64,000 bases of DNA from NCBI GenBank assembly GCA_023078555.1, contig CM041197.1:11443257-11507256 (forward strand), written 5' to 3'. Under the pieces are notes generated by a model. It searched no databases and was not told the DNA's origin. It was given only the letters and a program-made list of their open reading frames with translations. Numbering within the stretch: the stretch's first letter is position 1; each line of letters begins with the position of its first letter. The position numbers and the translations under genes are program-made. Positions 43,450 to 55,870 of this stretch are shown piece after piece. This stretch comes from Ulva prolifera. Lineage: Eukaryota; Chlorophyta; Ulvophyceae; Ulvales; Ulvaceae.

Positions 43450-45882
43450 GTTTTCGTGGCTAGAAGGGCTCCGTACTCACGGCAGCGCTGGCACGCGTGT
43501 GTCCCCCTACGCCTGTGATGCATTTCCACTGCTGCACCTACGCGGCGCACCACCCTTGCAGCACACTGCGAATGTCTCAGACCAGCATCAGCCATCAAAT
43601 CGCTACAGTTCTCCTGGCTTGCAGCTGCCCCTTGGGCACGGAGGACTCATCGTTGGTGATGCCGCTTGCTGCCGAGATCTCCGCCGTCGCCGCTACCACC
43701 GCCTGAAACAACCTACATTTCCCCAAAGCCCGGCAAGTGGCATCATTGCGCGCATCGCGCTGCTCCGGCCTCCACATGCGCCTAGCATGCATGCGACACC
43801 AAGTCAGTATCGACCCAGTACGTCGCGCCAACCCCGCTCACCGGCCCTAGATGCAAGCTTGCATCTCCGCCCGAGACGTTGATTCGGCCAATTGCTTGCA
43901 TGCCAACCTCTGTCTCCCATGTAGTCACTGGCATGCTCAGCATCTACGTCGGGCAGCACATGCGTATGCAGCCTCCGGCGCCACAGCTCGCGCATGCAGG
44001 AGCATGAGCAGTGTTGCAATGGCCACAGAATCCGCTCGTGAGGGTTCCTCATGGGGCGCAGCCCGGGATCGGGGAGGATTGCTGACTCAACACTTCGGCA
44101 TCGCCATGCATGAGTTCCGATGTAGCTGCAGGTGCTCTTACGCAGGTGGAGGCGTACATGTGTCATGTTCGTGTGGGTCGGCTGCCTCCCAAAGAACATC
44201 AGTCGTGTGGAGTCTCGGCAGTGACTCGGAGTTACTGCACCCATGGGCGGTTTTGTGTGAGGCTGAATCCCAACAAACTTGTCATGCATGCAGGGCATGC
44301 AGTGCCGATGGTGTACGGGTGGCAGCGACGATCTTGCCTCAATTGTGATGGGATGTGGCCATCAATGCACCCGAGCTCGAGGCTGCCCTCTATGAGCTGT
44401 GACGTCATCTGCAGGATACACCAGCTGGTATATGGCAGGCATCTACAAGCAGGCAGAGCACAAGCCGTTCACCGGCGAATGCTGTGTTATAGCGTGAGTC
44501 ATCTTGCAGACGCTGTGACGTAGACCTGAGCAGTGAAATTGTGCAGCGGTGTGGTCCCTTCCTGTCTCTACGAGCCGCGCCTGAGGTTAGATTTGTGATA
44601 GGCTTGTCAAGGTAATGGTGGATCATGCACACTCGCAGCTCCAAATTCCGGAATGCACGGATCCTGGAACAGTGACCTGCCACACAACATTGCAGTGCAC
44701 TGGAAGGAGGGTTTCGATCATGCAGCAGACAGGCAAAACAACAGTGAACCCTACAGCTTCTGCGAATCACAAAACTTCTCCCTCATCATGATCTTGCACG
44801 GAAATTGCCAAGTGCACGGCAAGGTACTGGATATTGTATAATTATGTACATTTCAGCACTGCGCGTGATGCAGTGAAGTCTGCGGGCTGGTACCGTGGTA
44901 GTGGTCACACAAACATGTGTTCACGACACAGTTCAAACGGAATTCTGCCCTAGAATCGTGCACATGATGCACCAGTCTGGTCTCACACCTCAGCTACACT
45001 TAGACCTAGCAAGCACAGGAACCGCATAGCCACATCTGTAAGTTGCAGAAGCCCAGAAATACGAAAAAAAAACCCCTGACCCATCACCACGCCTCCGCAA
45101 GTGCCGGCGCACAGCTGCGGAAGTCTGAGATTCAGAATTGCTGCATGCATGCGTTCATAGCGCCTCGGGGCTGCGTACACCGGAAGTACACTAGAGAACA
45201 CGTATCTTCCCGCGGCGATGCCCCCCACATGAGTGTGGGCTCTCTTGTGGGACTTGAAAGCTCAGGAGTGCGCGCCGGCCTTGAGTCTTGCAACCAGCGG
45301 CAGGGCTCCAAGCGCGGCTGTTCGATACTCAGCCGGGCTCCTGGCGCTGGTGTCGGAGCCGCGTTGGCGCGCCGGGCGGTGTGTTGAGGGTGTGGAGCAT
45401 CACGCTCGGCAGGCAGACTGCCAGCAGGGCTGGAGGGTCGGCTTGGCGGACCGGAGAGGCACCATTGCAGTGCCCATGAGGATACACCTGCCTCCGGCCG
45501 GCGCGCTGTCAGGGGAACATCGCTTGCTCTGCACACTATCGCACCGCTGAGGCAGCTGGTGCCAGCGGGCCACGGCGTCCTTGGCAGAGCTGAGGCAGCG
45601 GGGCTGGTCACATGCGATGCATGCATCGGCAACACATGGTGCCGTGACACCCTTCACGGGTGGGCGGCGTGTCTTGATGTACGAAGGCAGGCACCGGTCT
45701 GGACAAGCTGCAGGCAAGCAAAATGTACACGCGCATGTGTACACTGATGATGCGCTCTGATGTTTGCATAATGAGCGAGCGGGGCGGGAGGTACGCGGCG
45801 GGCATTGAGCTCTTGGCTTAGCACAGCGCCTCAGCCCTGACAATGGCGCAACAGTCATGCATCGGAGCACACCTTGGGCATG
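43450..45882. other. Convergent spacer between copies 11 (+) and 12 (-)
   Basis: This is the orientation switch of the array: 3' ends face each other. The left part repeats the 3' flank of copies 9 and 10 (CTCCGGCGCCACAGCTCGCG near 43975-43994). The right part resembles the 3' flanks of copies 13 and 15. No gene seen. Frames of 110-170 codons are present on both strands but lack family similarity. Confidence 0.5.
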
Positions 45883-48753
45883 TCATTCACTGCAGGTGCA
45901 CAATTCAAAACTGACACTTGGGAAGCTCTTGCACAGGGCGTCAAAGCTGTCAACATGCCGCTCGAAGTCCTTGCCAATGTTCAGCTGCCGCAGTGCCGGC
46001 AGCTGCAGGATGAGCTCAGGCAGCTGCACCTCCCGCAACGTGTAGAAGCAGAGGTCCAGCCGCGACAGCTTGGCTAGACCTGTGCAGGCCTCCAGCACAT
46101 GCTGTGGCTCTTGCAGCTCAAGCACACCTCCCCCGCCGTACCCGCTGCATATGCGGAGGGTCTGCAGGGCAGTGAGCGCCGTCAGCGCGTCACCCAGGGG
46201 CTGGCCATGCAAGGAGCAGGACCCGGAGGAGGCAGTGAGTCCGGGTCGGGCGACCAGATGAAGGTAGGTGAGAGCTGTCAGTGGCTTGAGGGCCGTCGCC
46301 AGGTCCTTGCTGTGGCACAGCACGCCCTCGCCTGTGTGCGCGCCACACAGCATGCCCAGCATGAGGTGCTGGAGACCTTTGCACTGCCCCAAGGACTGCA
46401 GCATTGATGCGCACGCAAACTTGACTTGCTCCACAGAGGCTCTCTTTGAAAATTCATGGGTGATATTGTTCGTGACGACCAGCTTTGTCATGTTGGGCGC
46501 GAGCTGCGCTGAAAAGGTCACGAGATGAGGAAGCGACAGTGGGCACATGCTTGCCAGGCGAACGCTGGACAGCACCGGCAGCACAGAGTCTGCTCTGCTG
46601 TGCAGCGGCAGGAGGGACGTGCAGTTCCGCATCTCGCCATCCATGTGCAGCTCGCAGAGGGAGGGGAGGTGGGCTAGAGCTGCCCGGAAATGGCTGAACG
46701 CAATGCGGCGTACGTTGGTCACAAACTTGAGCAAAGTCAGCATGGGGGCGCTGATGAAAGGCAGAAGCGAGAGTATGAATGCGCTGCGGTCGAACGGAGC
46801 GCCGGTGACGCTGTCACCATCGGCCCCCTCCCTTGCCGCTTCAGCTTCAGTATTGATGTCGATTGTTTCCAGGCGGGGCAGGTGCACAGGCATCGCAGCA
46901 GAGCGCAGGCACGATGAAAGCACCGGCGCATCTGCGATGCTATGCGCCGCCTGGTCTTTGATGGCTACGATCTGCAGCTGAGACAGAGACGAGAGGCCCT
47001 TCAGGCAGTCCATGAGGGCTGCGCTGCTGGCGGGGTGCTCAGTGACCGTGATGGACAGGTCTGCCAGCTGCGGCAAGGCGCCCCGGGGGAGGCATGCTGC
47101 AAATCGCTTCAACGGGATTGGCCCGAACGTGAAATTGAGGAGGTCGACTTTTGACAGGGATGCATGCGCTGCGATGGTGCGAGCAAGCAGAGCTGCTTGA
47201 CCCACAGTGCAGCAGTGGTTGATGCCCTTTTCTTGCTCACCCAGGCTCAGCTCCAGCAGGCCCGGATGCGGCACGACCGTAGCCGAGAGCAATGCCAGAA
47301 CGGTCACCTCTTGGGTGGCAGGGATCTCGAGAGTACCATCAGCGGCAAAGGATGCAACGAGGGCTTGGTGAAGCGGTTGGGGGAGCAGCTCGAGGGCATC
47401 GCCTAGGCTGACCCAGAGGGGCACGCAGGCCACGAGGCAGCGGTGCAGGAGGTGGGGGGGCAGCGCGAGGAGGCTGGCCTGCATCGCGTCAGCGTGCTCC
47501 TCAGACGTCCACTCTGCCTCCACGACACGCTGGCCCACCATGTCCACCCAGGCCGCCTGGTCATCCCCGCCCAGCGCATCCGCCACCTGCACACCCACCC
47601 CGGAAACAGGTGAACAAGCGGAGGCAGGTACTGCAGCGCATCAACGGGGGCTCGACCGCTCTACATGCACGAGTGTGGGCAGTGGCGTTTGCACCGCCAT
47701 GGCACACTACCGATCTTCTAAGACCGGCGTTGGGCTCTGTTCAAGAGAGCTGCTTTTGTTAATGATCATTTTGTCGATCAGAGTGCCGCAGAGTGTCGCC
47801 AAAAAGGGAGGGATGGGAGGAGATGCTCCCCCGCCACCGCTCGCGATTGCTTGTGTGTTCGGACGTGTACATGTGCTGCAGCATGCACCCAAAGCAGAGG
47901 CTGCTGCTGCTGTTGTAAAGCCATAAAGCAAATTCCACACGCATGGACCTTCAGGTTTTTTGCATAGCAGACACTAGCGCCGACAGCTATGGACTCCATG
48001 TTGGCCAGGCATGTCTCAAGAGATGTAGTGGCAAGCTTTGTAAGGCTCCGACGCTGCGATGCACTGCAAACGCTTTCAGGTCATGAAGCGTTTGCTGGCA
48101 AGACTGTGTGCTGTTGACAGCCGATCTTCGAAACTCGTCCTTCTGAACAGTGAGGCAGAGCCAAATGTACGTACAGGTCTCGCAACACACAGAGAACGAG
48201 GATCGTGAGGAAACAGCCAGTAGCAATGTCGCGCTGTACATCTTAGATCACGTACCCGTGCTTGAAAGATTTGCAGGCGGAAAAAGGGGCTCGGCATCGG
48301 CGCTGCTCGCTACATGTTTCCACGGAGACAACGAGCCAAACTCTGTGCTGGGTACTCGGATCAGATACCATCTAGCCATAAAGGTACCTTTAACAATTAC
48401 GCTCAATATACTCCGACTACGTGGCAACATATGCAGGTTGACTCCAGTTGGTCCGTGCAGGGCGACACCTTAACGATCGTCACCAGCTCGTCTGTTGACG
48501 GAAAAATTCCTCGTAGTCTGGCTGCTTGCCATAAGTGCACGTCCTCTGGTGAGAGGTCGTCGGGAAGGGAAGCCAGGCCGTCGACTTGTGCCAGCCCCGA
48601 CAGCAGGCCAGACTTCTGTGCAACGTCTTTGCGCACTCGATGGCCCACCACAACGAAGCTATCGGAGTCTCCGGTAACTTCTGAATCTTGTGTGAGCGTC
48701 ACATGCGCTCGCCGTGGCACCTTAGATTGCCGGATGTTCTCAGATTCCGACAT
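45883..48753 (-). CDS. Copy 12: BTB/POZ-like and leucine-rich repeat-like protein, subfamily C, complement(join(45883-47586, 48469-48753))
   Basis: Exon 1 (95 codons) starts MSESENIRQSKVPRRAHVTL at 48753, has FVVVGHRVRKDVAQKSGLLSGL and LPDDLSPEDVHLWQ, and ends ELVTIVK before GTGTCG. Exon 2 (567 residues) starts GTGGCGGAT after GTGTGCAG at 47586 and ends at TGA 45885-45883, giving 662 aa. The 882-nt intron is phase 0. The linker is LLALPPHLLHRCLVACV. Blocks include LLARTIAAHASLSKV, KRFAACLPRGALPQL, LLPFISAPMLTLL, GAHTGEGVLCHSKDLATALKPL and LQEPQHVLEAC. The C-terminus is ELCTCSE. It is closest to copy 13, next on the same strand. Confidence 0.88.
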
Positions 48754-51068
48754 GCTGTCTACGAGCAGAGCTAATTCCGCGTATACAAGTGAAGCGTGCG
48801 TCAGTGAGATGAACGAAGATCCAGCTGCAGGTATCAATGTTGCCCGTAATTCCTCGCGTGAATTGCCCATGGAAATCAGGCTGGGAAGCCTGCCCAAACG
48901 GGGGAGTCGGCACTTGGGAGCACGACCACCAGGATCCTGCTTTCGCACGCGAACAAGCCAGAGAAGCGCTGTGGCGGTCTATGGACTATTGATGACGGCC
49001 TGAATGCCACTGATTCCATCATGTTTCATCGCTGGTCGTATATGGCCGTGTAAGCTGAGCTACACGCTGTCAGGATGATGATTGCTGCCTTGTGATTGAC
49101 CGGGGCACACCCTTGGGCCTCAGATGACCCTGCATTCATTTCATCTGGTCATGGAGATGCTGCTTACCAATCATTGGGGTGCTGCAGGCGGTACAATTGA
49201 TCACCCCAATCATGCCTTCAACTGTACAGATTGCTGCAGCCTAGGCTCCCCGAATGTTGTCGGCAACGGGGGTGACAATTTGTCTATCCGACTTCGCCTC
49301 TGTGCTACGCCAACTGCAGCTAGCGTGAGTGCTGCAGCCAGTGTAGCCCCCGGGCAAGGGCGAGGCATCATGCATATGCAGGTGGCTACCCGGCCAACCC
49401 TTTGCACCACCCATGTCGGGGGTCGGGTTGTGATCGGCCAGATAACAAAGTATTAGGCATGCGCGCATCTAGGTCTATGGGACGAACGGGCTTGTCGACA
49501 CGGCCTTTCAAATGACTCGAACCATGGCGGGGGCTCCCCAATGATAAAGCGTTGACAACTAATTATCCTAGGAGATGCCCAGCGTTGCATTCTGCAACTC
49601 GAGCAAACTACGAAACCACGCCATGGTCGTGATCTTGCATGCTTATGACCCCACATTGTGAGGCTCACACGATAAGTGTCGTCCCATGAGAGGCCGAGTA
49701 CTGTAATTTTCAACTAGACCTGATGGCCTGACATGCCACCAGCGGCTGTGCACGTACCAGCACTGCTGCCCGTGACATGCACACACAAAAGGCCTTACAC
49801 AGAGCCGTACTTGACGGTAGCAGACACATCAATCACAGAGCCACATCTGACAGCACCTGCAGATGCCCGGAATTTCTGCCCCCTCTGGAACGTTCAGGTG
49901 GCGGAGTGCGATCTGCATTACATGTACTTGTTTACCTCTGTTACAACTAGATCCATTGCACCGGTATACAAGTGCAGACATTCTCATGACTTGCGGCAAA
50001 GCACGACCCGCATCCCAATCACCACAACAGGTGGTTGGTGGATGTGGGAGCGGTTGCATGGACGCACGCGCACAACCTCCCTGGTCCCTGGAGCTCGTCC
50101 ACATCATCACAATCAGGCCCACACACACAGCAATGGCAGCCACATTCACGTTGGCACCCGCCGGCGCCCTTGCAGCAGGCGCTACTTCAACGCACTGCCG
50201 CATGCACACCGGCAATGCAGAAACTGGTCAGAGCGGCAGCACACAGATGCTGATGAGATCACGTTTCCGGCAGTCCTGCTGGGCCACGATTGCGCAAGGT
50301 GGCAAGGCGCCGCTGCATGCATGTGTTGACCACGCGGCGGGGCTGTGCACCTTCCCGCGGCCATGCCCCCGGGGCGGCCATGCCCCCGGGGTACGCATGA
50401 GCCTACCGTTGAGCCTGAGAACTGTACACTGGCTACGTGCCTTGTGACCAGTGCGAGGGTTTCAGGCGCGGCTCTGCGATATCACAGCAGCGCTCCCGAA
50501 GCTGTCGTTGGCGGCGTGTTTGCAGGCTGGAAGGTGTCTTGAGGGGGTGTGGGGCCACCCGGCGTGGCGATCGAAGACACGCCGGTGACAGTGGAGGGTC
50601 TAGATTGGCAGGGCCGCCCTGGCATCAGTGAGATCCTTGGGCGATGCAGCTGGATCTGACTGAGTGCTTGAACGTGAGCGCCGTCCGCGCTGCACATGAC
50701 CCCACCTCTGTGAGACAGCTTGCACCAGCGCTCTGAACAGCCAAAACATCAACAGCAACCACAAAAAAAACAGCATGCCTGGCTGTTCCATGTATGGGAT
50801 AACGGGAAGGGGTCTTGATTCACTCTGTACGATGGGCGTGGTGCTCTGACTTACCGGCAGCAGGAAGCAGTACTGCCTTGCCTAAGGCACAAACACACAC
50901 ACGCACAAGCACGCACGCACACTGACTGTGCAGCTTTGGCATGATTGCGCAAGGAGTGTGAGTGACATGAGTATGCAGGGGGTGTCCCTTCGCGGCATGC
51001 ATCGTCTCAGCTTGGAGTGCAGTTCAACAGCCACATGCAGAGTAAAAAACTTCGACGCGTAGTGCACC
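48754..51068. other. Spacer between copies 12 and 13 (minus-strand block)
   Basis: No gene seen. The right half (about 49900-50600) resembles 56230-56900, which is the 3' flank of copy 15, so these flanks were duplicated with the genes. It includes a 17-bp direct repeat CGGCCATGCCCCCGGGG at about 50358-50391. An inverted pair ATCATTGGGGTG / CACCCCAATCAT flanks 49183-49201. Confidence 0.5.
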
Positions 51069-54000
51069 TCATTCGCAGCAACAGCACTGGTCGACTGTGA
51101 CCCCTGGCCAACGAGGCTGAAGGTGTTGGGCATCAACGGCGCTGCCGCACAGACTCCCGCCCACGTGCAGCTTCTGTAGCGCTCGCAGCTTCGGGATGAG
51201 CTCAGGCAGCTGCACGTCCCGCCTGGAGTGGAAGCACAGGTCCAGCCACGACAGCTTGGCGAGGCCTGCGCAGGCCTCCAGCACATGCTGGTGCTCCTGG
51301 AGATGCAGCACCGCTCCCGCTGGGGTTCCGCTGCAGATGCGGAGGGCCTGCAGGGCGGTGAGCGCCGTCAGCGCGTCGGCCAGGACGCTGCCGCGCAGAC
51401 TGCAGCGCAGAGAGGAGCCGGGGAGCCCCGGCCGAGCGACTAGGTGGAGGTAGGTCAGATCTGTCAGTGGCTTGAGGGCCGCCGCCAGCTCTGCGGTGTG
51501 GTTCAGCACATCCTCGCCTGTGTGCAGGTCGCTGCACAGCGTGTACATCTTCAGGTGCCGGAGATGGGTGCATTGCCGCAGGGCCGACAGCATGGATGCA
51601 CGCGCATCCTTGACATCCTCCAGGGACGCCCGCTTCGCAAACGCTGTGCTGATTTTGATTGAAAGAGCCAGCTTCGTCATGTTGGGCGCCAGCTGTGCTG
51701 AAAGAGTCACCAGCTGTGGGAGCGACACCGGGCACATGCTATGCAGATTGACGCTGGTCAGGACCGGCAGCACAGCGCTGTGCACTGGCAGCGGCAGGCA
51801 GGAACTGCGATTTAGCATCTCGGCGTTCATGCTCAGCTCGCGGAGGGAGGGGAAGCGGGCCAGAGCTGCCCTGAAATGGCTGAACGAGATGTTGCGTGAA
51901 TACGTTCCGAATTCGAGCAATGTCAGCGAGGGGGCACAGATGAAAGGGAGCAGCGAGAGAATGAAGATGCTCCGGACGGACGGAGCGACCTCACTGCCCT
52001 CCCCGTCCGCCTCCTTTTCTTCTGCTTCAACTTCAGCATCTATGACGAGCGCTCTGAGGCTGGGAAGGTGCACAGGCATCACTGCAGATCGCAGAGACGC
52101 AGCCTGCACCGCCGTGTCCGCGGCCGCCTCTGCCTGTGGCAGCTGATTATTATCAGTGTTGACCTCTAACCGTGTCAACTTGCAGAGGCGCTTCAAGCAG
52201 TCAACAACAGGTGCGCTGCTGCTGGGGTGGTCCGCCACGATGATGAACAGCTGCGCCAGCCGCGGCGTGGCGCCGCGAGGCAGGCACGCTGCAAACGTCT
52301 GCAGTGCGGGCGGGTCAAACACGAGGTCTGAAAGCAGGACTTTCGTGAGTGATGTGTGCAACGCGACGGTCCGTGCGAGGAGGGCTCCTTGACCCGGAGT
52401 GCACCGGTGATTGCATGCGGCCTCGAGGTTGCAAACGTCCTTGTTGCCACCCAGCTTCAGCTCCAGAAGGCCCGGCAGCGGCACGGCCGTGGCTGAGAGC
52501 AACTCCAGAAACGCGCCGTCTGTCGTGATGGGGACCTCCAGCGTGCCCTCAGCAGCAAAGGAGGCAACAAGAGCGTGGTGGAGGGGCAGGGGAAGCAGCT
52601 GCAGGGCTTCAGGCAGGCTGTCCCAGAGCGGCGCACAGGCGACGAGGCAGCGGTGCAGGAGGTGGGGCGGGAGCATGAACAGGTTGGCCAACATCGCGTC
52701 AGCACGCTTCTCAGCCTTCCAGTCCGCCTCTACGATGCGCTGCGCCAGGATGCCCTCCCAGGCCGCCTGGTCGTCCCCGCCCAGCGCATCCGCCACCTGC
52801 ACGCCCAGGCCATGAAGAATGGAGCATAAAGAATCATGCGAGCACAATGCAGAGCGCCGATGGCGGTCTGCTGCATGCATGCATGTGGCCAGGGGCAGCC
52901 GGACCACCACAGCAGCCCGCGAGACATCGTGGGATTGATTGCAACTACAGTCCTCCGCCGAGATTGCTCCGAGATCGTCCAGAGGCAAGACCTCGTGAAG
53001 CTCTTCGCTGTGAGCGCATGCCTGAGTCAGTGTAGATGCGTCTGTGTGTGGCGCGCTGATTTGCGCTGTGCCGGCGGTGGCTGCAGGAAGGTGGTGCCCA
53101 GCTTGGCACCAGGACAGCGTCATATGATCTGTGCAGACTGTGTGGCTCCGTACGAGTCATTTGCAAGTGGTCTCCGTGGCAGAGAGACGGGGTGTCAATC
53201 ATTATTGGGTCGCTTTGCAGCATTTCCAGGACTGACAGCCTCAAATTAGATCTGAATATTCGGAACTGTTCTATGTGATCGGGCCCGATGACCCAACACT
53301 GGTGTCAATGAGAGCGGAGTGATGGTGGAGATGCGTGCACCCCGCTCATGAATGCTTCTGAGATTGACTGTGTACATGTTCTGGAGCATTCTCGAGAGCA
53401 CAGCATGCTGCTGTTGCCGTTCTCACACACAACACGTTACAGCAGCACCTTCCTTTGAAACATGCCAAAGCTGACATCATGCACTCCATGAGGGTGGTTG
53501 ATGACAGCAGAGGTAGAGTGTCCAGGCTTCGACGTTCTGACAAGATGCGGACGCTTGAACGCAGAATGCTGTTAAGGCTTGGTGCTGTACACTTTTTGAG
53601 CCTGTGCCCACTCACGATGAAACCAGACCCGACCAGGGCGGAAAACAAGTATCCCTAGAACTTTGCGTGCATCCAAAATGACCTCCGTGTAAAAGTGATG
53701 TATATACAGATTTGAGAGAGTAACGGTGGCAAGAACGCTTGGCAACAACGGTGCTGGCTGTGTCGTTCGAACACCCCGATCCAAACTCTGTGTTGGGCAG
53801 CGGATCCATCTGCTTAGCAGCTATGAAGCAGGGAGCTTCAACGAACATGCTGCATATGCGTGTGAACACGCGGCGATCATGTATGCAGACTGAGACCGAC
53901 GGTACGTGCAGCGCTAGCGCGATACCTTCACAACCGTCACCAGCTCGGATATCGACGGAATAGTATCTCGTAGGCTACACAACTGCCACAGCTGTACATC

Positions 54001-54210
54001 TTCGGGCGAGATGTCGTCGGGGAGGGACGCCAGGCCGTCGACTTGCGCCAGTCCCGACAGCAGGCCAGACTTCTCTGCGATGTCCTCGCGCACTCGATAG
54101 CCCACTACAATCGATCTGCTTGAGTCCTTGGCAATGTCTGAGCTTTGTGTGAGCGTCACGTGCGCCAGCCGTGGCACCTTGGCCGGCGGGATGTTCTCGG
54201 ATTCTGACAT
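51069..54210 (-). CDS. Copy 13: BTB/POZ-like and leucine-rich repeat-like protein, subfamily C, complement(join(51069-52796, 53926-54210))
   Basis: Exon 1 (95 codons) starts MSESENIPPAKVPRLAHVTL at 54210, has SIVVGYRVREDIAEKSGLLSGL and LPDDISPEDVQLWQ, and ends ELVTVVK before GTATCG. Exon 2 (575 residues) starts GTGGCGGAT after GGCGTGCAG at 52796 and ends at TGA 51071-51069, giving 670 aa. The open frame runs on upstream into the intron to 53123, but that part has no family similarity. The 1129-nt intron holds MITE copy C. The linker is LFMLPPHLLHRCLVACA. Blocks include FAACLPRGATPRL, LLPFICAPSLTLLEF, DLHTGEDVLNHTAELAAALKPL and LQEHQHVLEAC. The end is DQCCCCE. Confidence 0.88.
53200..53301. 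mobile_element. hAT-like MITE, copy C (102 bp), in the intron of copy 13
   Basis: Ends CATTATTGGGTC (53200-53211) and GACCCAACACTG (53290-53301) are inverted with two mismatches. A perfect 8-bp target duplication GTGTCAAT lies at 53192-53199 and 53302-53309. The interior matches copy B in the same sense and the reverse complement of copy A (GATCGGGCCCGATGACCCAA). Confidence 0.92.
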
Positions 54211-54857
54211 GCTGTCTACGACTACCTCAGATCTAGAATACGTGCAGGCAAATGAAGCGGGCTTGAACAAGGTGAGACAAAGTCATCTGCAGGTGCCGCC
54301 AATGGCCGAAACAACATGCACATGGACGTCATCCAGATCTCTGTCGTCCTACGTTTCGGAGCAGCGGACGAAAGCATTTTCAGCGGAAAGCTCTTCGCCA
54401 CTCGACATAGCGAGGGTGTCAATCGCACGCCTGTCGACAGTGCTGCAAAGGTCACGATCGGTATGCACCTGGTGCTCGGTTCAGGGCTAAGCATAGCTGG
54501 TGTTGGCTGGGCACCTCCTAATGTGGTCATTGGGTTTACGTACGTCAACTGGGCGATGGAGCCAGCAAAGATCGCGACGTACATCAGCGCCATGACGCCG
54601 TTACATGCTCGCAAAAACGGCTGCAACATCAAGTAGGCCGCTGTCAAACTCTTGCCATTGGTGCTGTCTGCGGCTTGCCTCACGGCCTGACATTCGCTGT
54701 GCGTTTGTGCCTGGACCATGTCCAAGCGCCGAAGTAACAGTGCTCGAAAGCCGTAACAGGGCAACGGGTAGCTCGCACCATTGGTGCATTTCGCTGAAAA
54801 TTCTACCAAGCTTACCAAAGCCGTACAGCCGAGGTGTGAGGTTGAGCCAGGCGCGCT
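54211..54857. other. Divergent spacer between copy 13 (-) and relic copy 14 (+)
   Basis: This 647-bp stretch is the only plausible promoter region of copy 13. A 106-codon frame at 54316-54636 (+) and a longer one on the minus strand have no recognisable similarity and overlap each other, so I do not call them. Confidence 0.4.
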
Positions 54858-55870
54858 AGACTTTCGGTCCGGCATCGGCTCTGCTGCGGTGTTGGCCTCT
54901 CTCGACGGCGGTGTATCGCTGGAAGATCTATAAATCTTGCAAAATGCCTGCATTTGGAAGTGTGACCCAGGTACCGACGAGCTGATCACAGTCTTGAAGG
55001 TGCGAGTTGAAGGCTCTGCCGGTCCGAATTGCTCAATCTGTTTCCGAACTCTCCGCTTGCAAGACAAGTGGCTGTATCGGACGAATGAGTATTGTTCCAC
55101 GAGTGGGTAGGGGCGTGAGCGCCCTCGCTGCTACAGATAAGCGGGCTCTTGCCTGAATAACGTCGTCAGCTGCTCCCGGGTGTGCACTGTCCTAGATCTC
55201 AGCCAGTCCTGCGTAGCGGCGAAAGAAGGCTCAAATTAGAGCTGCAGCGGTCAATGTAGATTAAGAAGCGAGATTTTGTTGCGCTACAGCAAGCATTGTT
55301 TTCGCTAAGTAGGAATTGTGTACGATGTCACAGCTCCACCTCACTGTCAGTGTTGTCTATGCATTATTCGCTGTGTCTTTGCGACGTTGGCAACCATCAT
55401 ATGATTACCACACGCTCAGAAGTGCTAATCTAGCACAACAATGTCAGATCTGTGGCACTGGCCATCTCCATCGTGTCGGCTCATTGTGCCATGCGGTCCC
55501 ATGAGCTGGCCATGGCCACCTCTGGTCAGCTTTGTGCGCATGCCTTCCCTCATGATCTGCTGCAGTCACTCTATCCTAGCACAGCAGCGCTTCTTGTTCC
55601 TATCTTGCCTGATCACAGGATTGAGCGATGCATGCAGGTTGCAGACGCGCTGAATGCAATCAACTCATATGTCAAAGCTGAAACATGGGTCCGCACACTC
55701 GCACAGCGCACTGTAGCCACCGAATGGCAGCACACTCGCCGTGCCGAAATCGTGGTCGGCACGCTCCTCCTCCTGCTCGCACACCTGCTCCACCGTGGCC
55801 TCTCGGCCAGGCCGCCCAATGTCGGGCTCTCCGAACTCATACATCCCGCCTTCACAGTGCGCCAGCACAG
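54858..55870 (+). pseudogene. Copy 14: relic with the end of exon 1 (about 54858-54999) and the start of exon 2 (55638 to about 55860)
   Basis: Read in the frame ending AAG at 54999, the exon 1 relic gives RSGIGSAAVLASL, then GGVSLEDL, a stop, ILQNACIWKCDPG and TDELITVLK before GTGCGA. The first half of exon 1 is missing. After a 638-nt intron-like gap, exon 2 starts GTTGCAGAC at 55638 behind GCATGCAG. It keeps the linker only (VADALNAIN, then LLLLLAHLLHRGLSA) and loses similarity after about 75 codons. Splice sites are preserved although the gene is gone. Exon 1 resembles subfamily B. Confidence 0.75.

Noticed and set aside
51069-53123. A single 684-codon frame as the full copy 13 protein
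   Set aside because: The part before VADALGGDD (52796) lies in the intron and has no counterpart in paralogs. Exon 1 is at 53926-54210 with a proper donor.
54316-54636. A 106-codon frame in the divergent spacer
   Set aside because: No similarity to anything I recognise, and it overlaps a minus-strand frame of equal quality.
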